From positions 1 to 34,352 of the forward strand of contig NZ_FNJJ01000021.1 of NCBI RefSeq assembly GCF_900104265.1: 34,352 bases of DNA, given 5' to 3'. The position numbers and the translations under genes were made by a program. The notes under the pieces were generated by a model. It was not told the DNA's origin and made no database searches. It worked only from the letters and a program-made list of their open reading frames with translations. This stretch comes from Ectopseudomonas guguanensis. Lineage in GTDB: Bacteria > Pseudomonadota > Gammaproteobacteria > Pseudomonadales > Pseudomonadaceae. Position 1 is the first letter of the stretch. Every line of letters starts with the position of its first letter. Below are positions 24,680 to 31,998 of the stretch, in pieces.

Positions 24680-24847
24680 ATGAAGAAGTGGCAATGCGTG
24701 GTCTGTGGACTGATTTACGACGAGAGCCAGGGCTGGCCGGACGACGGCATCGCCCCCGGCACCCGCTGGGAAGACGTGCCGGAAGACTGGCTGTGCCCTG
24801 ACTGCGGCGTCGGCAAGATGGATTTCGAGATGATCGAAATCGGCTGA
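24680..24847 (+). CDS. rubA: Rubredoxin
   Basis: Short iron protein of 55 residues, MKKWQCVVCGLIYDESQGW to the end at MDFEMIEIG. It contains both iron-binding knuckles, CVVCG (Cys6, Cys9) and CPDCG near residue 39. Rubredoxins carry one electron, classically to alkane hydroxylases or in stress defence. GAGG lies 5 bases before the ATG. Rubredoxin genes lie next to the glc genes in Pseudomonas aeruginosa (rubA1, rubA2), so this looks like conserved chromosomal context rather than a flagellar gene. No rubredoxin reductase is visible. An excellent terminator follows. Confidence 0.96.
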   Translation: MKKWQCVVCGLIYDESQGWPDDGIAPGTRWEDVPEDWLCPDCGVGKMDFEMIEIG

Positions 24848-24868
24848 TCAGGCCTGGTTTTTAAATAA

Positions 24869-24897
24869 ACGGCGACCCTCGGGTCGCCGTTTTTGTT
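24869..24897 (+). terminator. Intrinsic terminator after rubredoxin
   Basis: A perfect 10-bp stem, ACGGCGACCC / GGGTCGCCGT, with a tight TC loop is followed by TTTTTGTTT. A textbook rho-independent terminator that closes the glc-rub block. Confidence 0.95.
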
Positions 24898-24909
24898 TGC
24901 GCGACGTCC

Positions 24910-24974
24910 CGTAGGGTGCGCCACGCACACCACGAGTCGCCAGCACAACAGCCGGTGCGCACGCGCACCCTACG
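24910..24974. repeat. Palindromic repeat after rubredoxin
   Basis: Arms CGTAGGGTGCGC (24910-24921) and GCGCACCCTACG (24963-24974) are perfect complements with about 40 bases between them that include further GTGCG/CGCAC pairs. It is related in form to the GTAGGGTG family. Confidence 0.8.
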
Positions 24975-25002
24975 CAGCACAGCCCGTACCAGCACCGCAG
25001 CA

Positions 25003-25026
25003 CCGTAGGGTGGGCTTCAGCCCACC
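25003..25026. repeat. Solo REP half-element
   Basis: GTAGGGTGGGCTTCAGCCCA followed by CC folds into a small hairpin and matches each half of the element at 10320-10378 inside the flg operon. Confidence 0.85.
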
Positions 25027-25264
25027 AGCGATGCCTGAAAGCGGATCACCGCCCGCCCCCACAAGGCTGAACAATCATCCGCGCTACGCCGCCTAACCCC
25101 CATCACGCAGCCTCCCGCCAAGGCCGCGCCAGAGCCTTCGCACCCTCACTGCAGAAAAAACCGCCAACGTCATTTAAGCAGCGCCAAAAGCCGGTCGCCC
25201 TTCACTTACAGCAGGCAATCACAGCCAGCTTCACTCAAGCGCTCACGCACGAAGGAATACTCAA

Positions 25265-26164
25265 ATGGCTCTGTCGATTCATACCAACTACTCCTCGCTG
25301 ATCACCCAGACCAACCTGTCCAAGACCAACAACGCCCTGGGCACCAACCAGCAGCGTCTGGGCACCGGTTTCCGCATCAACTCCGCTGCCGACGACGCCG
25401 CCGGCCTGCAGATCGCCACCCGCCTCAATGCCCAGTCGCGCGGCATGGACGTGGCCATCCGCAACACCGGTGACTCCATCTCCCTGCTGCAGACCGCCGA
25501 AGGCGCGCTGACCGAGATGACCGACATCGTCCAGCGCATGAAGGACCTGTCCACCCAGGCCGCCAACGCCACCGCCAGCGAGAAGGACCGTGACGCCCTG
25601 CAGGCCGAATACGACCAGCTGGGTCAGGAACTGGGCAACATCATCAAGAACACCAAGTACGCCGGCGAGAACCTGTTCAGCGACGGTACCACCACCGACG
25701 GCAGCGCCGGCAAGTTCGGCGCCGCGATGGACTTCCAGATCGGTGCCAGCGCCGCCGAAACCCTGAGCCTGGACGTCAGCACCAAGCTGACCGACCTGGC
25801 CACTGCCCTGGGCGGCCTGTCCGCTCAGTACGCCACTCCGGACGCCACCACCCCGGGCACCGAGATCGCCGGCACCGACGGCAGCGCCGCCAACGGCATG
25901 ATCGACACCCTGAGCGACGCCCTGGACAGCATCGGCGAACTGCGCGCCCAGTTCGGTGCCAACATCAACCGTCTGAACCACACTGCCAACAACCTGGCCA
26001 ACATGAAGGACAACACCGACATGGCCAAGGGCCGCATCATGGATGCCGACTTCGCCAAGGAAAGCGCCAACATGAGCAAGAACTCCATGCTCATGCAGTC
26101 GGGCATCTCCATGCTCAAGCAAGCCGGCCAGATGCCGGGCATGGTCATGTCCCTGCTGGGCTGA
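25265..26164 (+). CDS. lafA: Lateral-type flagellin
   Basis: Filament subunit of the second flagellum. The start MALSIHTNYSSLITQTNLS closely resembles lateral flagellins (MALS-x-HTNY). Conserved D0/D1 motifs follow: LGTGFRINSAADDAAGLQIA at about 32-51, then ISLLQTAEGALTEM and KDLSTQAANATASEKDR. The C-terminal D1/D0 is SMLKQAGQMPGMVMSLLG. At 299 aa it has only a small variable middle (about 155-205), shorter than typical polar Pseudomonas flagellins and like LafA of Vibrio. A strong ribosome site (AAGGA) precedes the ATG. It is followed by its own terminator, and the chaperone FliS and cap FliD are encoded at the far end of the window. Confidence 0.95.
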   Translation: MALSIHTNYSSLITQTNLSKTNNALGTNQQRLGTGFRINSAADDAAGLQIATRLNAQSRGMDVAIRNTGDSISLLQTAEGALTEMTDIVQRMKDLSTQAANATASEKDRDALQAEYDQLGQELGNIIKNTKYAGENLFSDGTTTDGSAGKFGAAMDFQIGASAAETLSLDVSTKLTDLATALGGLSAQYATPDATTPGTEIAGTDGSAANGMIDTLSDALDSIGELRAQFGANINRLNHTANNLANMKDNTDMAKGRIMDADFAKESANMSKNSMLMQSGISMLKQAGQMPGMVMSLLG

Positions 26165-26178
26165 TCCCGCGTCATCCG

Positions 26179-26234
26179 GGCGCAACGGATTGCGCCACCC
26201 CTCCTACGCCCCGCACTCGCGGGGCGTTCTTCTT
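26179..26234 (+). terminator. Flagellin terminator
   Basis: A 7-bp hairpin (GGCGCAA / TTGCGCC, 26179-26196) is followed by a 9-bp stem ACGCCCCGC / GCGGGGCGT (26206-26227) running into TTCTTCTT. The second hairpin is a strong intrinsic terminator separating lafA from the regulator pair. Confidence 0.88.
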
Positions 26235-26405
26235 GGTCAGTCGACCAGGCCCTGCGCCATCACCAGAACCGATCAAACGCAATAAATCCGCGAGATGATC
26301 GGATTGCGTGGGCATTTAGCCCGGATCACGCCTGCTTCATTGGCGAAGTAGCCAGTAATGAGCTAAACCTCGAAGGCTATTCGCGCCCGGTCAGGCGCCG
26401 GCATC

Positions 26406-26421
26406 TGGCACAAGACTTGCC
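26406..26421 (+). promoter_or_regulatory. Sigma-54 promoter of the regulator pair
   Basis: TGGCAC-N5-TTGCC matches the RpoN consensus TGGCAC-N5-TTGCW at every position but the last. It predicts a transcript start near 26433 and a leader of about 72 bases, placing the ToxR-like pair in the RpoN tier of the lateral cascade. Confidence 0.85.
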
Positions 26422-26504
26422 ACTGCATTTCCCTGACGCCAGAATGCCGACCACTCATCGCCCGGATTTTTCCAATCGGAAACGCCGCTCGCCTCAAGGA
26501 CCGC

Positions 26505-27341
26505 ATGAATTCCAGCTCCGATACACCGCTCGCCGAGCCGGGAAGCAATATCGCCTGCCTGATCATCAAGACCGGGCGCAGTGACTGCTATGCGCACTTC
26601 TACCCGGCGCTGTATCAGCTCACGCTGGTCCGGGGCGGCATCGAAGAGAAGATCGACCTGGGCTACTCCGGCAGCCGCCTGCTCGAACGCCTGCTGCAGG
26701 AGCCGGGCGAGGTGGTATCGCGCGACGAACTGATGAATCACGCCTGGGCCGATCGGGTGGTCGGCCAGGGCAGCCTGAACCAGCAGATCTATACCCTGCG
26801 CCAGGTGCTGGGCGACGAGAAGAGCCGGGAAATCATCCAGACCCTGCCGCGCCGCGGCTATCTGCTCAACCCCAACTACCTGGTCTACCCGCCGAGCATC
26901 GACGACATCGGCGCGGTCAGTGAACCCCCGGATGCCTCGACGCCGCAACCGGCCTTTCTGCGCCACCACAGCCGTCAGCGGGCATCCTGGCTGATTCTGC
27001 TGAGTGTCTTCAGCCTGGCCGGCATCGCCTTGTTCGCCACGCTGTACGGCATCAGCCAGCCCCGGGACGTGCATGACAGCGAAATGACCCTGGGCTCGCT
27101 CAAGGTGCGCTACCTGGATCAGGACGCGCACAGGTTGCAGCAGCTGATCCTGCAGACCCACGGTCTGAGCAGCCGCCTTGCGGTACTGGCCAGCAAGCCG
27201 GCGCATCTCGTGCTGCGCCTGCATGGCGGCTTCTACGAACTGCTGTGCCTGCAGCCCAATGGTGGTGCACGTTCACTGATGCTGCACGAAAGCCAGCTGA
27301 GTCAGGTGGCCGACGCCCAGCTGAGCAGGTGTCTGCCATGA
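26505..27341 (+). CDS. Membrane-bound ToxR/CadC-like winged-helix regulator, LafZ-like
   Basis: A one-component transmembrane regulator (278 aa). Residues about 48-128 form an OmpR/PhoB-type winged helix (GSRLLERLLQEPGEVVSRDE, LNQQIYTLRQVLGDEKS, IIQTLPRRGYLLNPNY). One transmembrane helix follows at about 161-183 (SWLILLSVFSLAGIALFATL), then a periplasmic domain of about 95 residues with two cysteines (Cys248, Cys276) placed like the disulfide pair of ToxR. E. coli-type Flag-2 loci encode a transmembrane regulator, LafZ, just before the flagellin gene; here it is just after. It is preceded by a sigma-54 promoter and overlaps the next gene by ATGA, so the two are probably partners. Targets and signal are unknown; lateral flagellin and motor genes are the natural guess. 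Confidence 0.8.
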   Translation: MNSSSDTPLAEPGSNIACLIIKTGRSDCYAHFYPALYQLTLVRGGIEEKIDLGYSGSRLLERLLQEPGEVVSRDELMNHAWADRVVGQGSLNQQIYTLRQVLGDEKSREIIQTLPRRGYLLNPNYLVYPPSIDDIGAVSEPPDASTPQPAFLRHHSRQRASWLILLSVFSLAGIALFATLYGISQPRDVHDSEMTLGSLKVRYLDQDAHRLQQLILQTHGLSSRLAVLASKPAHLVLRLHGGFYELLCLQPNGGARSLMLHESQLSQVADAQLSRCLP

Positions 27342-27805
27342 GCCAGCCCAAGCAGTGCGGCATCAGCGGCGGCTGGCTGCTGACCATGCTCGCCACGGCC
27401 CTGGCGATGCTGCTGGGCATGCTCGCCCTGTGGCTGAACTTCCTCTCCAGCGCCGAACTCCAGGGTCGCTACCAGTCCACCGGGCAGGTGCAGTTGAGCA
27501 ATGGCCAGGTGCTGGACATCAGCCACAGCCTGCAGGTCAACAACGGTCGTTTCTATGCCATGACCCGGCAGGGCGACAGCATTCTGGAAACCTCCGGCGT
27601 GGTGGACTACGGCTTCCTCGGCAATTACCGCCTGCGCGTCGAGGACGGCCAGGTCACCGGCCTGGCCAGCGAGATCGACGACGAACTGGTGTTCAACCTG
27701 CTCTATGGCCGCCACAAGGGCTCGACCATTCGCCTGACCTCGGTCGACAGCTGCCTCTATGCGCTGGAAACCCGCCAGGTCTACTGCCCGGCGCGCACGC
27801 CCTAG
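27338..27805 (+). CDS. Small bitopic periplasmic protein, ToxS-like partner candidate
   Basis: 155 residues with a short cytoplasmic start, one transmembrane helix (about 13-36, WLLTMLATALAMLLGMLALW) and a periplasmic beta-rich part (GQVQLSNGQVLDISHSLQV, LGNYRLRVEDGQVTG) ending with two cysteines (Cys139, Cys150). I do not recognise the family. Size, topology and four-base overlap with the upstream ToxR-like gene match the ToxR-ToxS arrangement, in which the small protein stabilises or gates the regulator's periplasmic domain. The ATG at 27338 is chosen because of that overlap. It converges with motB, leaving only 18 bases between stop codons. Confidence 0.7.
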   Translation: MSQPKQCGISGGWLLTMLATALAMLLGMLALWLNFLSSAELQGRYQSTGQVQLSNGQVLDISHSLQVNNGRFYAMTRQGDSILETSGVVDYGFLGNYRLRVEDGQVTGLASEIDDELVFNLLYGRHKGSTIRLTSVDSCLYALETRQVYCPARTP

Positions 27806-27823
27806 GGCCAGCCACGCCACCCT

Positions 27824-28765
27824 TCAGGACTCCGGCAGACTGAGCTGCACGCCTTCGGCGCGCACTTCCGCGCGCACCTGGGCCTCGCCGAACAACTCGC
27901 GGTACAGGCCTTCGGCCTGACGGGTCAGCAACAGCAGTTCGATACGCCGGTTGGCGCCGTTCTCCGGGTCGTTCGGCAGCAGCGGCATGCCGTCTGCCTG
28001 GGCGGCCACCTGCAGCACGTTGCCGCTCGGCAGGCCGGCCTCGACCAGCACGTTGCGCGCACGCAAGGCACGGTCGCCGGAGAGGTTCCAGTTGTTGTAG
28101 CCACCGACCACGCCGCGGTAGGGCATGGAGTCGGTATGGCCGCTGATGATCAGGTGGTTTTCCACCCGCCCCAGAATGCCGGCCAGACGCCGCAGCAGGG
28201 TCTCGAAATGCGGATTGAGGTGGGAGCTGCCGCGGTTGAACATGAAACGCTGGGCGTCGTCCTTGATCAGGATGCGCAGGCCCTGCGGCACCACCTGGAC
28301 TTCGATGTTGGCCTCGGCATCCAGCTGCAGGGCCAGCTCCTTCATCAGCTTGGCCAGCTCCTGCATCTGCAGCGGCTCGGCGAAGTGCGGGCGACGCGGC
28401 TCGCCGGGCTGGCCCTCGCCCAGGGCAGCACCGGGGTCTTCCTGCGGCGTGCGCGCGCGGTTCTCGGGGTCGCGGCGCGGGGCGACCTGCACCGGCACGC
28501 CATCGAGGTCCAGCGGCGTGGTGCTGTTGCCGTCGAAGATGCCGGCACCGCCATCGACCAGCGGATTGTTCAGCATGTCGGCATTGGCGCGGCTGGCGTC
28601 CTGGGTCTGCGGCTGGATGATCCACAGCACCATGAACAGCGCCATCATGGCCATGGTGAAGTCGGCGAAGGCCACCTTCCAGGCACCACCATGCTCGTCG
28701 TGACCGCCCTTCTTGCCACGTCGCTTGATGATGATCTCGTGGCCGTCACCGCCGCGCTGTTTCAT
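27824..28765 (-). CDS. motB: Flagellar motor stator protein MotB (LafU-type)
   Basis: Stator subunit that anchors the motor to peptidoglycan. The 313 residues begin MKQRGGDGHEIIIKRRGKK and hold the single transmembrane helix with the ion-carrying aspartate (VAFADFTMAMMALFMVLWII, Asp35). The OmpA-like peptidoglycan-binding domain is at about 195-285 (LIISGHTDSMPYRGV, NNWNLSGDRALRARNVL, GANRRIELLLL). The ATG at 28765 overlaps the motA stop (ATGA); a longer open frame inside motA is spurious. Lateral motors of this type are usually proton-driven, but ion choice cannot be proven from sequence. Confidence 0.95.
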   Translation of the reverse strand: MKQRGGDGHEIIIKRRGKKGGHDEHGGAWKVAFADFTMAMMALFMVLWIIQPQTQDASRANADMLNNPLVDGGAGIFDGNSTTPLDLDGVPVQVAPRRDPENRARTPQEDPGAALGEGQPGEPRRPHFAEPLQMQELAKLMKELALQLDAEANIEVQVVPQGLRILIKDDAQRFMFNRGSSHLNPHFETLLRRLAGILGRVENHLIISGHTDSMPYRGVVGGYNNWNLSGDRALRARNVLVEAGLPSGNVLQVAAQADGMPLLPNDPENGANRRIELLLLTRQAEGLYRELFGEAQVRAEVRAEGVQLSLPES

Positions 28766-29634
28766 GCGGCGTCCCTTTCGTCTTCGTAACGGTTGACCCA
28801 GATTTCCAGCTGCTTGAAGGCCGGCTTGACGTCCTGCTCGATCAGCTTGCGCCCGGCGTCCACCGCCAGCAGCGTGGGCTTGCCGGCGACGTGGGCGACC
28901 AGGGTGGTACGCACGCATTCGAGCGCCGACATCTCGGTCTTGATGCGCTGGCCCATGGCGCTCGACAGCGGCTCCATCACGCAGTAGCACATGAAGATGC
29001 CGAGGAAGGTACCGACCAGCGCGGCCGCCACGTGGGCGCCGATCTCGGCCACCGAACCGCCGATGTTGCCCATGGTGATGACGATGCCGAGGATCGCCGC
29101 GAGGATGCCGAAGCCCGGCATGGCCTCGCCGATCTTGTGCAGCGAACGCGACGGCTGCAGCAGCACGTGCTCCATGGCTTCCAGCTCCTGCTCGAGGAAA
29201 CCTTCCAGTTCATGGGCGCTGATCTTGCCCATGGCCATCAGGCGGAAGTTGTCGGCGATGAAGGCCATCAGGTTCTTCTCCTGACGGATCAGCGGGTACT
29301 TGCCGAACAGCTCGCTCTGCTCGGGCTCCTCGATGTGCGCATCGAGCACCTTGAGGCCGCCTACATCGACCATTTCCAGCAGCTCGTAGAGCAGCATCAG
29401 CAGCTGGCGCTGGAATTCCTCGCCGCGCTTCTTGTAGACGAACACGCCCTTGATCTGATGCAGCATCTCGATCAGCACATCCTTGGGATTGGCCACCACC
29501 AGGGCGCCGAAACCGGCACCGACGATGATGATCACCTCGGCCGGCTGCCAGAGCATGGCCAGCTCGCCATGGGCCATGACGTAGCCACCCAGCACGCAGG
29601 CGACGATGATCAATGCACCTAGTAACTTCTGCAC
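28762..29634 (-). CDS. motA: Flagellar motor stator protein MotA (LafT-type)
   Basis: Ion-channel stator subunit with four transmembrane helices (LLGALIIVACVLGGYVMA at the N-terminus, EVIIIVGAGFGALVVAN, and two near 170-225). The cytoplasmic loop has charged residues contacting the rotor (KKRGEEFQRQLLMLLYELLE). Conserved prolines are present in AMPGFGILAAILGIVITMG and CYCVMEPLSSAMGQ. Length 290 aa is typical. It starts with GTG at 29634, one base after the fliA stop, and overlaps motB by four bases. Confidence 0.95.
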   Translation of the reverse strand: MQKLLGALIIVACVLGGYVMAHGELAMLWQPAEVIIIVGAGFGALVVANPKDVLIEMLHQIKGVFVYKKRGEEFQRQLLMLLYELLEMVDVGGLKVLDAHIEEPEQSELFGKYPLIRQEKNLMAFIADNFRLMAMGKISAHELEGFLEQELEAMEHVLLQPSRSLHKIGEAMPGFGILAAILGIVITMGNIGGSVAEIGAHVAAALVGTFLGIFMCYCVMEPLSSAMGQRIKTEMSALECVRTTLVAHVAGKPTLLAVDAGRKLIEQDVKPAFKQLEIWVNRYEDERDAA

Positions 29635-29635
29635 C

Positions 29636-30370
29636 CTAGCCTCTCTCGTTCAGGTAGCGACTGGCCTTGGCGATCGCCTGCTTGCTCAGCTGGCAGACGC
29701 GCGCGTCGCTCAGCTCCAGCACCAGGGCGATTTCCTTGAGGCTCAGCTCGTGTTGGTAGTAAAGGGTCAGCACCAGCCGCTCGCGCTCGCTGAGCTGGCT
29801 CAGCGCCTGGGTCAGCAAACGCTCCTTGAGCACTCGTTCCTCGACCGCACTGCCGCCACAGGCGAAGCCCTCGTGACCGTTCTGCAGCAGCTCGTCGAGG
29901 CTTTCGATGGCTTCGCAGGCATCGGCCTGGAGGTACTCCTGGTAGGCCTTGGCATCGATGCCGGCAGCGACGAGGATTTCCTCCTCCTGCGGCACGCGAC
30001 CGAGCTGGCGTGCCAGCTGGCGAATGGCGTCGCGGATCCTGTGGGTCTGCTGCCGCACCTGGCGTGGTCGCCAGTCCTGGCGACGCAGCTCGTCGAGGAT
30101 CGCGCCACGAATGCGCAACGCGGCGAAGCGGCCGAACTGCTCGTCCGGCGTGCCATAGCGGCGCAGGCATTCGAGCAGGCCCATCAGGCCGATCTGCTCC
30201 ATGTCCTCGCGGTCGAGCACCTGGTTGGCCTGCAGCGACAGCTGGCTGACGATGCGCTTGACCAGCGGCAGGTACTGCAACAGCCACTTCTGCTCGGCAC
30301 CGGGGGCGAACAGCGCGGCACCGCCCTGTTCGGCGGCATAGCGGTAGTCGATGGCGCAGTTGGCGTTCAT
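29636..30370 (-). CDS. fliA: Flagellar sigma-28 factor FliA (LafS-type)
   Basis: Alternative sigma factor for late flagellar genes. The 244 residues show region 2 (YLPLVKRIVSQLSLQANQV, then EDMEQIGLMGLLECLRRYG and FAALRIRGAILDELRRQD), region 3 (RVPQEEEILVAAGID) and region 4 with its helix-turn-helix (LSERERLVLTLYYQHELSLK and LELSDARVCQLSKQAI). In lateral systems a dedicated sigma-28 transcribes flagellin and motor genes. Its partner anti-sigma FlgM is not encoded in the window. It lies 44 bases after fliL, in the fliD-to-motB operon. Confidence 0.95.
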   Translation of the reverse strand: MNANCAIDYRYAAEQGGAALFAPGAEQKWLLQYLPLVKRIVSQLSLQANQVLDREDMEQIGLMGLLECLRRYGTPDEQFGRFAALRIRGAILDELRRQDWRPRQVRQQTHRIRDAIRQLARQLGRVPQEEEILVAAGIDAKAYQEYLQADACEAIESLDELLQNGHEGFACGGSAVEERVLKERLLTQALSQLSERERLVLTLYYQHELSLKEIALVLELSDARVCQLSKQAIAKASRYLNERG

Positions 30371-30414
30371 GGATAGGCTCTCGGTTTCGGGTCCGCTCAG
30401 TCGCTCGCCGCGCC

Positions 30415-30891
30415 CTACTGGACGATCAGCTTGCTGACCAGCACGTTGGCGAAGGGCATCGCCAGTTTCTTGCTGGCGAAGTCGTCGAACAGCACCCGCT
30501 CCAGGGTGCTCTGCAATTCGGGAATGGGCATGCCGCGCAGCTTCTCGAAGCTCATCGAGGACAGGTGCGCCACCACCGAATTGCGCACCATGGGGTCGAT
30601 CTGCTCGAGCTTCTTCGGATCGGTCTCCAGGTCGGTCTGCAGCACCAGGTCGAGAACGAAGTAATGCTCGCGGGTTTCGCCCTGCAGGCTGACGATCACT
30701 TTCTCGATGGGGAAGAAGCGGTATTCACTGTTGGCTTCCTCCGTTTCGCTGCCGCCATTGCCAGCGGCAATGCCCAGCACGGCCTGGCCGGTCTGCATGG
30801 ACTTGAGCGTGGCGTAGTTGAAGACGCTGCCGCCGATCACCACCAGGGTGTTGAAGATGACCAGCAGCAGGAGGATGCGCGGCATTGTCAT
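30415..30891 (-). CDS. fliL: Flagellar basal-body associated protein FliL (LafF-type)
   Basis: Inner-membrane protein that forms a ring around the stators and aids torque. The 158 residues start with a transmembrane helix (ILLLLVIFNTLVVIGGSVF) and carry a periplasmic FliL domain (PIEKVIVSLQGETREHYFVL, LEQIDPMVRNSVVAHLSSM, ending LVSKLIVQ). It follows fliK by 27 bases and precedes fliA by 44. The fliK-fliL-fliA-motA-motB order is the one known for lateral loci. Confidence 0.93.
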   Translation of the reverse strand: MTMPRILLLLVIFNTLVVIGGSVFNYATLKSMQTGQAVLGIAAGNGGSETEEANSEYRFFPIEKVIVSLQGETREHYFVLDLVLQTDLETDPKKLEQIDPMVRNSVVAHLSSMSFEKLRGMPIPELQSTLERVLFDDFASKKLAMPFANVLVSKLIVQ

Positions 30892-30918
30892 GACTACTCT
30901 CGATTCACTAACGGGAAA

Positions 30919-31995
30919 TTAGACGGTGACCAGCACATCGCTGGCCGACGCCGTGGCACTACGCTCGCCAGCGGCCGGCAGCGAGACGGCTGCGGCCACC
31001 TCGTCCTCGGCGAGCCAGGCCCGAGCCTGCGCCTGTTGCTGCTGGCGACCGCCCTGGGCATCGGCGGAGACCTGCACGTTGACCTGCACGAAGTGTTGCC
31101 CCACCAGCTCCTGGCGCAGGCGCTCGCTGGTCTGCTGCAGCAGGCGGGCGACGTCGGCGTTGGCCGCCGACAGCTGCACGCTGAGGCGCCCGGACTCGTG
31201 GCTGAGGAAGATTTCCAGGCTGCCCAGCTCCGGCGGATCGAGGCGAATGGTGGCGTTCTGGATACGCTGGTTGATCTGCAGCTCGACCTGTTCGCGCAGG
31301 CTGTGCAGCATCTGCTCGCCCCACTGCGCCTGCGGTGCATGCAGCTTGAGCGCACGCTCGGGTCCTTGCGCAGCGGGCGCGGCCGGGGCATGGCCTGCCC
31401 CGCTCGGCGTGGCCTTGTCCGCGTCGGCGCTGGGCAGGCGCTCGAGTAGCGACACCTCGACGCCGTCCTCGCTCACCACGGGCGAAGCGCTGGTTACCGC
31501 GACCTCGGCGGTCATCAGTAGCCTCGATGCTGCCACCGGTTCGCTCAGGCCGGACACGGCGGCATTGACCACGCGCGAGGTATCCGCCGGCAACTGCGGC
31601 TGGGCAGAAGGCATCTGGGTCCGTTCGAAGGGTGCGCTCGGCAACATGACGAGCGGCTCGACCGACTCGACCGGTTCGGCAGGCGCCTCACGCACCTGTT
31701 CCTGCGCCGCCGGCTCCGGCACATCGCGCGCCTCGATGCGCACGGCCTGCTGGCCGAGCACACTGGCCAGCCATTGCTCGGCGTCGGCTTCGCTGACGTG
31801 ACGGGTTTCAGGGGCAACGCTCGGCTCTTGCAGGGCCTGTGTGTCGGCAGCGGCGAAGCCCTGCACGGCCAGCTGCAGATCGAACGGCCGAGCCGCATCC
31901 TCGGCGCTGCCGGCCTGGGCGAAACCCGGCGCCAACGGTTGCTCGGCGGAGCCGCCCGGGCTGACCCGAGCATTGCCATTGATCAGTTGCAGCAC
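30919..31995 (-). CDS. fliK: Hook-length control protein FliK (LafE-type)
   Basis: Exported molecular ruler that sets hook length and switches export specificity. It is weakly conserved, as expected: a disordered, Ala/Pro/Glu-rich N-terminal two-thirds (EPAAQEQVREAPAEPVESVE) and a conserved C-terminal Flg_hook domain (EQVELQINQRIQNATIRLDP, PELGSLEIFLSHESGRLSVQ). The domain ends in a QQQQ stretch and VTV. Length 358 aa. It starts with GTG at 31995, 3 bases after the fliT stop. Identity rests on the Flg_hook domain and position. Confidence 0.9.
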   Translation of the reverse strand: MLQLINGNARVSPGGSAEQPLAPGFAQAGSAEDAARPFDLQLAVQGFAAADTQALQEPSVAPETRHVSEADAEQWLASVLGQQAVRIEARDVPEPAAQEQVREAPAEPVESVEPLVMLPSAPFERTQMPSAQPQLPADTSRVVNAAVSGLSEPVAASRLLMTAEVAVTSASPVVSEDGVEVSLLERLPSADADKATPSGAGHAPAAPAAQGPERALKLHAPQAQWGEQMLHSLREQVELQINQRIQNATIRLDPPELGSLEIFLSHESGRLSVQLSAANADVARLLQQTSERLRQELVGQHFVQVNVQVSADAQGGRQQQQAQARAWLAEDEVAAAVSLPAAGERSATASASDVLVTV

Positions 31996-31998
31996 CCT

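Larger units (their letters stand above)
24848..25264. other. rubA-lafA intergenic region
   Basis: It holds the rubA terminator and two REP-like elements, then about 230 bases of low-GC-skew leader before the flagellin gene. GAAGGA lies 8 bases before the flagellin ATG. A poor sigma-28-like pair (TTAAG near 25175 and GCCGGTCG near 25193) has suboptimal spacing and is not called. No gene was seen. Confidence 0.5.
26165..26504. other. lafA-regulator intergenic region
   Basis: It holds the flagellin terminator, then about 170 bases without a recognisable gene, then a sigma-54 promoter at 26406 and a leader of about 70 bases to the regulator start. AAGGA lies 4 bases before the ATG at 26505. Confidence 0.6.

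Noticed and set aside
25175..25200. Sigma-28 promoter for lafA (TTAAG ... GCCGGTCG)
   Set aside because: The spacer is about two bases short of the pseudomonad FliA consensus and the -10 half matches only in part, so it is not called as a feature.
25265..26164. Flagellin belonging to the polar flagellum
   Set aside because: Its short length, MALS-x-HTNY start and closeness to the LafZ-like, fliA and motAB genes fit a lateral flagellin better.
28766..28990. Upstream extension of the motB frame
   Set aside because: It lies wholly inside motA in another frame and has no MotB-like character; the ATGA overlap at 28765 fits.
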